Part shown: positions 48,456 to 57,340 of the stretch, one piece after another
Layout of the letters: the number at the start of each line of letters is the position of its first letter
Numbering within the stretch: the stretch's first letter is position 1
Assembly (NCBI RefSeq): GCF_900100605.1
Contig: NZ_FNCN01000004.1
Location: forward strand, 1 to 64,000
Direction: 5' to 3'
DNA: 64,000 nucleotides
From: Sinosporangium album
GTDB lineage: Bacteria; Actinomycetota; Actinomycetes; Streptosporangiales; Streptosporangiaceae
Program-made: the position numbers and the translations under genes
The notes under the pieces: generated by a model
The model's input: only the letters and a program-made list of their open reading frames with translations
Told to the model about the DNA's origin: nothing
Databases searched by the model: none

Positions 48456-50612
48456 TCAGGCGCCGCACCGGGGAGTCAGGCAGGTCAGGAGATGGTGGGC
48501 GAAGTCATCGGCTGACCGGTTCGCGCCATACCAGATGAGCCGCGACCTGTCGTCGGGGCCGATGGCGAACTCCACGGTGTTCACACCCTCGGTGTCCTGC
48601 AGAAGCCGCATCCGGCGGCGCGCACAGTGGTCGTCTTCACAGCGCAGTACGGCGAGACGCCCGCTCACCCGGTCGTAACCGGCCAGCATGGGCCTCCCCC
48701 GCGCGTCCATCGCCATGCCGGGCACCCCGAGGGCGACCAGCTCGCGTATCTCCTCGAACCGCGGCGGCCCCTCGCACGTGCGCGAGGTGCAGGAGATCAT
48801 CCGTGTCACGACCTGGTCGTCGTCGGAGGTGTCGCTGTGCACGACCACCGGGCGGCCGTCCGGGCGCACCATGAGATGCGTGCGCATCGAGCTCTGCCGC
48901 CACGGTGTCACCCGACTCGACGGCAACCGCCGGTCGAAGGTGCGTACGGCGGGCGCCGTACACTCGGCCGACTCGCACAGCACCAGGGTCACCACGTCCG
49001 ACTCCCGGCTCGCGAACGCCATCACCGGGCTCCCATCGGGCGACACGGCGATGTCCAGCATGCGGTTGTCGAGGGTGACGCGGTAGGTGTCCGACTCGGC
49101 CGTCGCGACGGCCGTAGTGGTGCTCGCCGAACACCGGGGATCGCCGCAGAGCGTGAGCTGCAGCAGGCCCTTGCCCCGCGAGGAGGGGTCCTCCGCGAGC
49201 GACGCCACGGCCAGCCCGTGCGGGGTCCGGGCGATCGCCGTGTGCACCGCGTAGGCCGCGTCCTTGGAGGCCACGCGCAAGGCGGCCCCTGAGACCCGCC
49301 GGCAGCCTTCCGGCCGGCAGGAGAACAACGTCAGCCGCAGCGCCTCCTGGTCGAGCACCCACCCCGCCACGGTGACCGAACCATCGGGCATGGCCACATA
49401 TCCCGAGTTGACCTCGATGAAGTCCTTCACCGTCACCACGGCGGTGTCCGAGCACGCGGCGTCCGCGCAAAAGGCCAGTTCGGGGCGGAAACTATCCCTC
49501 ACGACGATGGGATGGCCGTCCGGCCCGAACAGCAGATGGGTCTTCTCCGGCATCTCACCGTCCTGGCTGGACATGTGAGGCAATTCCACATCGGCGACCT
49601 CGACCAGGTGGGTCGGGTTGGCGATCAGGGCAGTGCCGTACGTCGCCCCGGGGAGGGCGACCAGCGCCGCGAGTACGGCGACCGCCGGCCCGCAGGCCGA
49701 CGCCGGCGGCACGGGGGCGGGGCGGGAGGTGCGGCGCGCCTGGTAGAAAACGGCGAGCGTGGCAGCCTGGAACGGGACGGCCATCACGGTGGCGGCCAGG
49801 CACAACCCGTCGATCGCGGGCAGCGCGGATCCGACGGGCAGCACCCTCCCCAGGCCCCACAGTGCGAGCGGGATCGCGGAGGGAAGCACCATGACTCCGA
49901 GCCCGAGGTTCACCAGCGTGTCGCCGTATGCGATCCGCGCCAGCGCGCGGGCCGTCCGGACCGGCGGCCTGCGGTCAGCGAGCGCGGGAAGGGCCAGAAT
50001 CAGGGGGAACATCATGAATACCAGGCCGACCAGGATGATCAGCACCGGCACCATCGTGCCGATTCCCGACAGAATCCATAGGCCGACCCCCGTCGCCACT
50101 GCGGCGCACACCGCGACCCCCTGAAGGACCAGCAACACCAGTGGCCCCGGCTGCCGCAGCACCTCCGCCACCGCCTGGCCGCCGCACAGCGAGCGCCCCC
50201 GAAACGCCTCAAGCACCACCCGGCAGCACGCGACCAGCCCCACCAGCACGCCCAGAACCGTGATCAGCCCCGTCCCCGCGAACGCCGCGCCGACCCAGAA
50301 CGAGCCGGGGGCGACGCTCGGGGCCCCGTTCACGATGACGGCCCGGTCGCCGATCGCGAGGATGACGCCCAGCGTGGCCAGCGGGCCGGGGGCCAGGGTG
50401 ATCACCGCGGCCTCCAGGAGCGGCCGGTAGAGGCGCAGGGCCGTGCCGTACGCGGCGGTGATGTAGGCGCGGTCACCGTCGGGCGCGTGGAACGCCCGGT
50501 TTTTCTCGGGGCTGTCAGGCGGCACGGAGGTGAGGGCCAATCGAGTTTTTGTCGGTGAGCGAGTACGGCGGACCGGGAATATCATGCGGCATTGGCGGAA
50601 GATTTGCCACAA
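48456..50612 (-). CDS. Polytopic membrane protein with seven-repeat C-x4-C propeller-like domain
   Basis: A 718-residue protein. The N-terminal ~60 residues are cytoplasmic and basic. Roughly seven hydrophobic helices span about 65-345. The remainder is exported and contains seven units, each with a PDG-type turn, a central strand and a terminal C-x4-C: CADAAC, CRPEGC, CGDPRC, CESAEC, CTSRTC, CEDDHC and CLTPRC (the last at the C-terminus). Seven equal units suggest a seven-bladed beta-propeller with a disulfide per blade. The function is not recognised. The start may be 50612 or ATG 50585; neither has a clear ribosome-binding site. Confidence 0.8.
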   Translation of the reverse strand: MWQIFRQCRMIFPVRRTRSPTKTRLALTSVPPDSPEKNRAFHAPDGDRAYITAAYGTALRLYRPLLEAAVITLAPGPLATLGVILAIGDRAVIVNGAPSVAPGSFWVGAAFAGTGLITVLGVLVGLVACCRVVLEAFRGRSLCGGQAVAEVLRQPGPLVLLVLQGVAVCAAVATGVGLWILSGIGTMVPVLIILVGLVFMMFPLILALPALADRRPPVRTARALARIAYGDTLVNLGLGVMVLPSAIPLALWGLGRVLPVGSALPAIDGLCLAATVMAVPFQAATLAVFYQARRTSRPAPVPPASACGPAVAVLAALVALPGATYGTALIANPTHLVEVADVELPHMSSQDGEMPEKTHLLFGPDGHPIVVRDSFRPELAFCADAACSDTAVVTVKDFIEVNSGYVAMPDGSVTVAGWVLDQEALRLTLFSCRPEGCRRVSGAALRVASKDAAYAVHTAIARTPHGLAVASLAEDPSSRGKGLLQLTLCGDPRCSASTTTAVATAESDTYRVTLDNRMLDIAVSPDGSPVMAFASRESDVVTLVLCESAECTAPAVRTFDRRLPSSRVTPWRQSSMRTHLMVRPDGRPVVVHSDTSDDDQVVTRMISCTSRTCEGPPRFEEIRELVALGVPGMAMDARGRPMLAGYDRVSGRLAVLRCEDDHCARRRMRLLQDTEGVNTVEFAIGPDDRSRLIWYGANRSADDFAHHLLTCLTPRCGA

Positions 50613-50791
50613 AACAGAAGGATATCGCCCATCGTGCTGCCCGATTGACCGGCTATGGGTAGGTGGTAGAGATTTAAACTAGTGGCACCTCTTAGCGGAT
50701 TGATGCCCGAAAGCATGATGAATGCGTAATTCGCGGGTTTTTGGCGGCCGTGAGGGAAACGCGTTCTTGAGGACGAGCGCGAACGCCCGCC

Positions 50792-51478
50792 CTACTGCGC
50801 GTCCGCCATGTCGAAGAAACGAAGCTCCAATCGGGTCGCCCGCTGGAAGAAATCGAGCACCCGGCCCTGCTCCTCCACGCCCAGACCAGGACCGACCCGG
50901 TCCAGCTCTCCCCGCAGGAAACCCACCCAGGCCCGGAAATCCTCACCGTCGTGCAACTCGATCCACTCCCGGTAGAGGAAGTTCTCGGGGAGCGGCTGCT
51001 TCGCCCGGCTCGCCCACCCGAGATACACCCACTCCGCCACACACAGCACGGCGACGATCAGAGCGTAGTTCTGACTCGTCCTCGCCTCGTCCATCAACGC
51101 CCGGAAATCCAGCGTCACCGGCTCAAGCACCGTCGGCGACAGCTCCCCGCCGAGCTCCGCGAGCGCCCGGTGGAAATAGCTGCGCTCGGTGTCCGTCGCG
51201 ATCTGCCCCACAAACCTGCTGAACGGCACGCGGGCCTCGAACGAGTCCGCGCTCGCGACGGCGGCCCCGAGAAGCGCGGTGAAACTGTCGACGAACTGGA
51301 AATCCTGCTCCAGATACCTGCGCATCTTGTCGTCGGAGACCTCGCCCCGGTTGATCTCCTCCGCGAACCGGTGCTCCACCACCGCCGTCCACTCCGGCTC
51401 GCACGCCGAACGCAGCCACTCACTGAATGCGGGGTCGGCCACCGAAGCGCTCCACACCGCATACGAAATACCGCTCAC
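50792..51478 (-). CDS. TenA-family protein (thiaminase II-like, TenA_E type)
   Basis: A 228-residue all-helical protein. RRYLEQDFQFVDSFTALL, then SYFHRALAELG and LCVAEWVYLGWA, mark the TenA fold used in thiamine-pyrimidine salvage. The catalytic cysteine region of classical TenA appears to be replaced by the glutamate-type (TenA_E) arrangement. No thiamine genes are adjacent, so the substrate is uncertain. Start ATG/GTG at 51478. Confidence 0.8.
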   Translation of the reverse strand: MSGISYAVWSASVADPAFSEWLRSACEPEWTAVVEHRFAEEINRGEVSDDKMRRYLEQDFQFVDSFTALLGAAVASADSFEARVPFSRFVGQIATDTERSYFHRALAELGGELSPTVLEPVTLDFRALMDEARTSQNYALIVAVLCVAEWVYLGWASRAKQPLPENFLYREWIELHDGEDFRAWVGFLRGELDRVGPGLGVEEQGRVLDFFQRATRLELRFFDMADAQ

Positions 51479-51604
51479 ACGCCCTCCCCAAAATCACACG
51501 GATCCCGCCCGGCCAACCGGCCGAACCGCGCCGTACCCGCCCGGCGGACCGCTCTCCCGATCACAGCGAGCATAATCACGGCGCCTTCCCGGACACACCG
51601 CGGC

Positions 51605-51706
51605 CTAACCGATGAGCGCTGCCGCCACCCAGGCCGCGACCGAGGCGGACAGCAGCCGGATGCCGCACTGGATCAAGCGGTATTTCCTAGAGACGATCCT
51701 GCTCAT
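51605..51706 (-). CDS. Possible 33-residue membrane peptide
   Basis: ATG 51706 to TAG 51605 encodes a basic N-terminus (MSRIVSRKYRLIQ) and a hydrophobic tail (SASVAAWVAAALIG). It looks like a micro-membrane protein, but there is no convincing ribosome-binding site, and chance is possible. Confidence 0.25.
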   Translation of the reverse strand: MSRIVSRKYRLIQCGIRLLSASVAAWVAAALIG

Positions 51707-51747
51707 GACAAGGATGTGATCCGCCGCCAGCTCCAGCTCTGCCGACT

Positions 51748-52959
51748 TCACTGGTGATATGCGGTGAGGAAAGAGCCCATGCGCCCGATGGCCTCCTCCA
51801 GGTCGTCGGCGTTCTGCAGTGTGACGACACGGAAATGATCGGGCGTCGGCCAGTTGAATCCGGTGCCCTGCACCACGAGGATGTGCTCCTTCTCCAGAAG
51901 GTCGAGCACGAACTTGACGTCGTTGTTGATCCGGTAGACCTCGGGGTCCAGACGGGGGAAGACATACAGCGCGCCGGCGGGTTTGACGCAGCTCACGCCC
52001 GGGATCTCGTTGAGCAGTTTCCACGCGCGGTTGCGCTGCTCCCACAGCCGGCCTCCGGGGCGGACCAGAGCATCGATGCTCTGCCCGCCGGTGAGCGCCG
52101 CCTGAATCGCGTACTGCCCGGGCATATTGGCGCACAGCCGCATGTTGGCCAGGATCTCCAGGCCCTCGATGTAGGACTGCGCCCGTTCCCTGGGGCCGGT
52201 GATGGCCATCCACCCCGAGCGGTAGCCGCACACCCGGTAGGTCTTCGACAGGCCGGAGAACGTCAGACAGAGGACATCGGAGGCCAGCGAGGCGATCGAG
52301 GTGTGCACCGCGCCGTCGTAGAGGATCCGGTCGTAGATTTCATCGGCGAACACCACCAGGCGGTGACGCCGGGCGACATCGAGAAGCCCGCGCAGAAGGT
52401 CGACCGGGTAGACCGCCCCGGTCGGATTGTTGGGATTGATGATCACCAGGGCCTTGGTCCTGCTCGTGATCCTGGACTCGATGTCGTCGAGATCGGGAAG
52501 CCAGTCGGCCGACTCATCGCACACGTAGTGCACCGGGGTGCCGCCGCTCAGCGACACCGCCGCCGACCACAGCGGATAATCCGGCGCGGGGATCAGCACC
52601 TCGTCCCCGTTGTCCAGCAGCGCCTGCGCGGCCATCACGATGAGCTCGGAAACGCCGTTGCCGAGGTAGACGTCCTCGACCTCCACACCCGCCAGCCCGT
52701 TCCTGGCGTAGTGCTCCACAATGGCCTGGCGGGAGGAGATAAGCCCCTTGGAATCACCATAACCGTGAGCGAAAGGCAGATTCCTCACCATGTTCTGCAC
52801 GATCTCCTCGGGCGCTTCGAACCCGAAAGGTGCGGGGTTGCCCACGTGCAGCTTAAGGATTTTTCTTCCCTGCGCCTCAAGCTCCATGGCCCGTTTCAGC
52901 ACGGGGCCACGGATATCGTAGCAGACGTTTGCGAGCTTTTCAGACTGGCCTATTTCCAT
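51748..52959 (-). CDS. PLP-dependent aminotransferase (AlaA-like)
   Basis: A 403-residue class I aminotransferase, close in pattern to AlaA glutamate-pyruvate transaminases: YDIRGPVLKRAMELEAQG and KLHVGNPAPFGF at the N-terminus, VIINPNNPTGAVYP, FADEIYDRILYDG, and the PLP lysine in SGLSKTYRVCGYRSGW (about residue 240). The length is normal. Probably makes alanine from pyruvate. Confidence 0.93.
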   Translation of the reverse strand: MEIGQSEKLANVCYDIRGPVLKRAMELEAQGRKILKLHVGNPAPFGFEAPEEIVQNMVRNLPFAHGYGDSKGLISSRQAIVEHYARNGLAGVEVEDVYLGNGVSELIVMAAQALLDNGDEVLIPAPDYPLWSAAVSLSGGTPVHYVCDESADWLPDLDDIESRITSRTKALVIINPNNPTGAVYPVDLLRGLLDVARRHRLVVFADEIYDRILYDGAVHTSIASLASDVLCLTFSGLSKTYRVCGYRSGWMAITGPRERAQSYIEGLEILANMRLCANMPGQYAIQAALTGGQSIDALVRPGGRLWEQRNRAWKLLNEIPGVSCVKPAGALYVFPRLDPEVYRINNDVKFVLDLLEKEHILVVQGTGFNWPTPDHFRVVTLQNADDLEEAIGRMGSFLTAYHQ

Positions 52960-53161
52960 GTCGAGTATCTTAACTCGTCGCAGTATTTAGCAGGGATTAG
53001 CGACGAAGATATCAGGGAAAGGCTGTTGCTAGAAAAAATTTCCTGGAAATGCGCCGGCCCCTCGCCGCCCCCTGTAAACGCCGGGCGTCGCGGGGCCGTG
53101 CGCCAGGCGGGCGCGGCGCAATGGCCAGGGCGGGTCACCGGCCGCCGATGCCCTTCGAATC

Positions 53162-53201
53162 GGCGGACCGGCGGACCGGCGGGTCGGCGGGTCGGTGGGT
53201 C
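53162..53201. repeat. Five 8-bp GGCGGACC/GGCGGGTC repeats
   Basis: Five consecutive octamers lie just beyond the SDR stop codon, within the 246-bp gap to the aminotransferase gene. No gene is seen in that gap. Confidence 0.7.
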
Positions 53202-53205
53202 CCGG

Positions 53206-53919
53206 TCAATCCGCCAAAGCCTGGGCGTAGAACTGCGCGGGGTCCGCCGCGAGCGACGCCTTAACGTAACGGCTCGCGTCATCGACCAGCACCTCGATCG
53301 CGCCGGACTCCACACCGTCGAGGCTGGCTCGCGCGACCTCCGCGGGGTCGATCTTCGGCACGTCGTAGTCGGCCATCATGTCGGTGTCGGCCGACCCCAG
53401 ATGCACGCCCTGCACCAGCGTCTTCTGCCCGGCGAGCTCGAGGCGCAGGCCGTTCGTCATGTTCCACTCGGCGGCCTTGGCCACGGCGTAGGCGTTCGCC
53501 CCGTCGTAGGCGGACCACGACAGCACCGACAGGATGTTCACAATCGCCCCGCCGCCGTTCGACGCGAGAATCGGAGCGAACGCGCGGATCACGCCAAGCG
53601 TTCCGAACACATGCGTGTCCAGCTCAAGCCGCATCATGTCGAGGTCGTCGGCCAGGAGGTTCGTCCCCGTCGCGATCCCGGCGTTGTTGACGAGCAGGGT
53701 GACATCGGTCGCCGCGGCAGCCGCATCCGCCACCGACCGCGAGTCGAGAAGGTCGAGGCGCAGCGCCACCACCCGCGGATCGGAGATCTCGACCTGCTCG
53801 GGGCGGCGCGACGTGGCGTAGACCTTCGCGGCCCCGCGCGCGAGCAGTTCATCGACAAAACGGCGGCCGATACCGCGATTAGCTCCAGTGACGAGCGCGA
53901 TCGAGCCGGTCACATCCAT
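53206..53919 (-). CDS. Short-chain dehydrogenase/reductase
   Basis: A 237-residue classical SDR. The cofactor motif TGANRGIGRRF is near the N-terminus, and an LVNNAGIATG segment follows. The catalytic Ser and Tyr-x-x-x-Lys are in NILSVLSWSAY and ANAYAVAKAAEW. The Arg in ATSRRPEQ after beta-2 suggests NADP(H). It is transcribed divergently from a MerR regulator across a palindromic operator, so its expression is probably controlled by that protein. Substrate unknown. Confidence 0.93.
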   Translation of the reverse strand: MDVTGSIALVTGANRGIGRRFVDELLARGAAKVYATSRRPEQVEISDPRVVALRLDLLDSRSVADAAAAATDVTLLVNNAGIATGTNLLADDLDMMRLELDTHVFGTLGVIRAFAPILASNGGGAIVNILSVLSWSAYDGANAYAVAKAAEWNMTNGLRLELAGQKTLVQGVHLGSADTDMMADYDVPKIDPAEVARASLDGVESGAIEVLVDDASRYVKASLAADPAQFYAQALAD

Positions 53920-53980
53920 GGTGCTTCCCCTCGCTCCGGTCGCGGACGCCTTCGCATCCGCCTGCTGGCAGCTACGCTAA

Positions 53981-54008
53981 GACTTCACGTTGACGTCAAA
54001 GGCAAGTC
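53981..54008. promoter_or_regulatory. MerR-type palindromic operator between SDR and MerR genes
   Basis: GACTT...TTGACGTCAA...AAGTC forms a 28-bp near-perfect dyad. On the minus strand, TTGCCT and TTAGCG boxes flank it with a 19-bp spacer, the lengthened spacing typical of MerR-activated promoters; this one would drive the SDR gene. Confidence 0.7.
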
Positions 54009-54059
54009 TGGCGCCGCGACGAATACCGGCCGTTGAGACCAGTCAGGAGGACGCACAGC

Positions 54060-54461
54060 ATGCGAATCGGGGAACTGGCCGCCAAGTCCAACGTGAGCAC
54101 CCGCGCGCTCCGCTACTACGAAGAGCAGGGCATCCTCAGCTCCGAGCGCACAGCGAGCGGCCAGCGGACCTACGCGGATTCCGCGGTCGACCGCGTGCGG
54201 CTCATCCAGCAGTTCTACGCCGCCGGGCTCAGCAGCCGCATGATCGCGACCATCCTGCCCTGCGTCGACGCCGGTCACGCGGAGCCCGATCTGATCGAGA
54301 GCCTGCGTGCCGAACGCGCCCGCATCGCCGCGAGCATCACCGAGCTTGAGGAAGCCGCACGCAACCTCGACCACGTCATCGACCTCGCCATACACCCAGA
54401 TCCGGAACACTGCCCGGCTCTGCGCCTGCATCCCGCCGCCGAGGCCACACCACCCCTCTAA
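54060..54461 (+). CDS. MerR-family transcriptional regulator
   Basis: A 133-residue regulator. The N-terminal winged helix (MRIGELAAKSNVSTRALRYYEEQGIL) and the YADSAVDRVRLIQQFYAAG helices are classical, followed by a dimerisation coiled coil. The C-terminus has two cysteines (ILPCVDAGH and HCPALRL) but not the metal-loop pattern of CueR or ZntR, so a small-molecule or redox cue is more likely. CAGGAGGA precedes ATG 54060. Confidence 0.93.
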   Translation: MRIGELAAKSNVSTRALRYYEEQGILSSERTASGQRTYADSAVDRVRLIQQFYAAGLSSRMIATILPCVDAGHAEPDLIESLRAERARIAASITELEEAARNLDHVIDLAIHPDPEHCPALRLHPAAEATPPL

Positions 54462-54537
54462 CCCCTCTAACGGACCGTGAAAGTGGTGGGCACTGTCGGC
54501 TGCGGACTCACACTATTTCGGGCGTTCGCGACGTTCA

Positions 54538-55464
54538 TCACACGGTCACCTCCAGTCGGTCCATCACGGTGGTGAGGACGTCTTCGACGCCGATCCGCAG
54601 GAGCCCCGCGTCGGGCTCCTCCCCGTGCGGATCGCCGGTCCGGCCCGCCCAGAGCGCGACATGCGGCCCGTCGGGGGCGGGCCCCCACAGTTGCGGGGAG
54701 ACCGGGCCGAACAGCACCACCGACGGCGTACGGCAGGCGGTGGCCAGGTGGGCGATCCCGGTGTCGCCGCAGAGCACCAGCGAGGCGTCCTCGACCAGCG
54801 CGGCCAGGTCGCCGAGTCCGGTGTGTCCGGCGAGGACGCGGTCGGCGGGCAGATGGGCGAGCCGCGCCACGCGTTCGGCGGTGCCGACCTCGTCTTGGTC
54901 ACCCGTGATGACGACGTCGTGGCCCGCCATGCGCAGCTCGCGCACCACCCAGGCGAACCGGGCGGGCGGCCACCGCCGCGCCGGGTCCTTGGCTCCCGGG
55001 TGCACGATGACCGGCCCGGCGCGTTTCGGGGTGCGTACGGCGAGCAGCAGGTCGGCCGGGTCGGCGGCGATCCCGTACCACTGCAGCATGAGGCACCAGC
55101 GGTGCACCTCGTGCGCCTCGGGATTCCACGCCGGCCCCCGTACCTCGGGCAGGTGGGGGTGGGCGTGGGTGAGCAGGCGGCCCGGCCGGAGGGCGCGCAG
55201 GGCACGGGTGCTCCGCGGTCCCCGCCCGTGCAGGTTGACGGCCACCTCGGGGGAGCGGACGGGCACCGGGCCGGGGCCGGACACGTCCACCAGCTCGTCT
55301 ACCGCGCCGATCAGCGGCAGCAGCTCCGTCAGCCAGGCCGGTGCGGCGAGGACGAGCCGGTGGCGGGGGTAGGCGCGCCGCAGCGCCCGCAGGGCGGGCA
55401 CCGCGGTGAGCAGGTCACCCAGTCCGAGCCCCCGGAGCACCAGCACGACGGGGGCGTCCGTCAC
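54538..55464 (-). CDS. GT9 (heptosyltransferase-like) glycosyltransferase
   Basis: A 308-residue GT-B enzyme. LRGLGLGDLLTAVPALRAL is the N-terminal acceptor-side motif. VIVHPGAKDPARRWP and LCGDTGIAHLATACRTPSVVLFGP form the C-terminal donor pocket of GT9 enzymes, which transfer ADP-heptose in Gram-negatives. In actinomycetes the family decorates antibiotics or surface glycans. It follows the carbamoyltransferase gene by 37 bp on the same strand. The nearby GmhB-like phosphatase makes a heptose-type donor plausible. Confidence 0.9.
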   Translation of the reverse strand: MTDAPVVLVLRGLGLGDLLTAVPALRALRRAYPRHRLVLAAPAWLTELLPLIGAVDELVDVSGPGPVPVRSPEVAVNLHGRGPRSTRALRALRPGRLLTHAHPHLPEVRGPAWNPEAHEVHRWCLMLQWYGIAADPADLLLAVRTPKRAGPVIVHPGAKDPARRWPPARFAWVVRELRMAGHDVVITGDQDEVGTAERVARLAHLPADRVLAGHTGLGDLAALVEDASLVLCGDTGIAHLATACRTPSVVLFGPVSPQLWGPAPDGPHVALWAGRTGDPHGEEPDAGLLRIGVEDVLTTVMDRLEVTV

Positions 55465-55501
55465 GGCCGCGACATCTCGGTGGACGGGACGACAACGGTG
55501 A

Positions 55502-57145
55502 TCACGAGGCGAACACCTGCCCCCGCCGTACGAGGAACGGGCCGATGGCGAGTGCGTCCACCGGGGCGGAGCCGAAGTACTCCAGCGCGTCCCGCGGATC
55601 GTCGACCGTAGGGCGTCCCGCCGTGTTGAGACTGGTGTTGATCACCACCGGCAGGCCGGTGCGCGCCTCGAACTCCGCGAGCATCCGGGCGAGCGGCGGG
55701 TCGTCGGCCGGATCGACCGTCTGGACCCTGGCGGTGCCGTCCACATGCACGGCCGCCGGGATACGTTCACGCCATCGGGGCCGCACGTCGTGCACGAACA
55801 GCATGTAGGGGCTGGGGAGCGGCCCCCGGCTGAAGACCTCGGCGGCGCGGCCGGCCAGGACCATGGGCGCGACGGGCCGGAACTGCTCTCGGCCTTTGAC
55901 GTCGTTCAGCCGCTTGGTGTTGCCCGGGTTGCCGGGATGCGCGAGCAGGGAGCGTCCGCCGAGGGCTCGGGGCCCGAACTCGCCGCGCCCCTGGAACCAC
56001 GCGACGATCCCGTCGCGGGCGAGTTCCTCGGCGACCGCCGCCGCCAGATCGGCAGGCCGCTCGTACGGCACCCGCGCCAGGTTGAGCAGGGCCCGCAGCT
56101 CTTCGTCGTCCCAGCCGCGCCCGAGAGCCACCGAGGTCATGGGCGCGGTGGGCTCGCCGTACATCTGCGCCAGATGCAGGGCGCCGCCGAGGGCGGTGCC
56201 GGCGTCGCCGGAGGCGGGCTGGACCCAGATGTCGTCGAACGGCCCATCGTGCAGGAGGCGGGTGTTGGCGACGCAGTTCAGCGCCACGCCCCCGGCCATC
56301 GTCAGGCGGCGCTCCCCGGTCTTCCGGTGCAGCCACCGGGCGAGGTCCAGCAGGACCTCCTCCAGCCTGAGCTGCACGCTTGCGGCCAGGTCCGTGTGGT
56401 CGGCCGTCCAGGGCTCGCCCTGGCGGAGAGGCTTGGTGTAGTCGGTCCAGGTAATGGGGGCGACGCGGAAACCGCCGTCTGCGGTGGGGCGGATGAGCTC
56501 CCGCAGTTCCTCAAGAAAGCGGGGCTCGCCATAGGAGGCCATGGCCATGACTTTGTATTCGTCGCTTGACCTGTGGAATCCGAGGTGTTCTGTCACCTCT
56601 TCGTACATGAGGCCGAGGGAATGCGGCAGGTCCTGCTCGGCGAGCACCGTGAGTTCGCCGTTCCGGTAGCGTCCGGCGAGATAGGAGGTCGCCTCGCCGC
56701 GTCCGTCGCACACCATCACCGCCGAGTCGCCGTACGGCGCCGCCAGGCCGGCCGAGGCGGCGTGGGCGATGTGATGGCTGACGAAGTGGACGCGGGCCGG
56801 GTCCAGGCCGGGAAGGGCCGCGGCCAGGAAGGCGGGGGCGCGGTAGGCGTAGGTCGTGCGCAGGTCCTCCCAGTTCGGGTCCCGGTCGGCGCCGCCGCCA
56901 TGCCGTACGAGGCTGGGATCGTAGGAGTAGGCGACGGCGTCGAGGTCGGCGGGGTGGACGCCGGCCTGGCGCAGGCACCACGCCGCCGCCTGTTCAGGCA
57001 GTTCCCACGCGGAGAGCGGCACCGGCTCCTTGCCGTGCTTCCTGCGCGTGAATCGCTCCTCCTCGGCGGCTGCGGCTATCTCTCCGTCGATCACCAATGC
57101 CGCCGAGGGGTCATGGAATATCGCGTTAATTCCTAGAAATTTCAC
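55502..57145 (-). CDS. O-carbamoyltransferase (NodU/TobZ/CmcH family)
   Basis: A 547-residue enzyme. The N-terminal Kae1-like domain starts VKFLGINAIFHDPSAAL and contains SHHIAHAASAGLAAPYGDSA (metal histidines) and VMVCDGRGEATSY. The C-terminal part has MAGGVALNCVANTRL, FQGRGEFGPRALGGRSLL and VVINTSLNTAGRP, all characteristic. It moves a carbamoyl group from carbamoyl phosphate, through carbamoyl-adenylate, to a hydroxyl on a sugar. GTG 57145 has GGGAGGAA upstream. It heads the operon with the GT9 gene and is divergent from the phosphatase gene. Confidence 0.93.
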   Translation of the reverse strand: MKFLGINAIFHDPSAALVIDGEIAAAAEEERFTRRKHGKEPVPLSAWELPEQAAAWCLRQAGVHPADLDAVAYSYDPSLVRHGGGADRDPNWEDLRTTYAYRAPAFLAAALPGLDPARVHFVSHHIAHAASAGLAAPYGDSAVMVCDGRGEATSYLAGRYRNGELTVLAEQDLPHSLGLMYEEVTEHLGFHRSSDEYKVMAMASYGEPRFLEELRELIRPTADGGFRVAPITWTDYTKPLRQGEPWTADHTDLAASVQLRLEEVLLDLARWLHRKTGERRLTMAGGVALNCVANTRLLHDGPFDDIWVQPASGDAGTALGGALHLAQMYGEPTAPMTSVALGRGWDDEELRALLNLARVPYERPADLAAAVAEELARDGIVAWFQGRGEFGPRALGGRSLLAHPGNPGNTKRLNDVKGREQFRPVAPMVLAGRAAEVFSRGPLPSPYMLFVHDVRPRWRERIPAAVHVDGTARVQTVDPADDPPLARMLAEFEARTGLPVVINTSLNTAGRPTVDDPRDALEYFGSAPVDALAIGPFLVRRGQVFAS

Positions 57146-57340
57146 GCTAATTCCTCCCGTTGGCAGTACTCCCTCCTCTACCAGGAGCCGCCAGGGATGA
57201 AACACTCCATTTGCAAATAAAGAACTATAATCTTCGTGGACCTAAACATTCTTACCAGAAGGCATGGGATCAGGCATGTCGCCATGGTTGACCGGGTAGC
57301 AGATCCGGACACAGGCTCCTCGGCCACTACTGGAGGGCTC

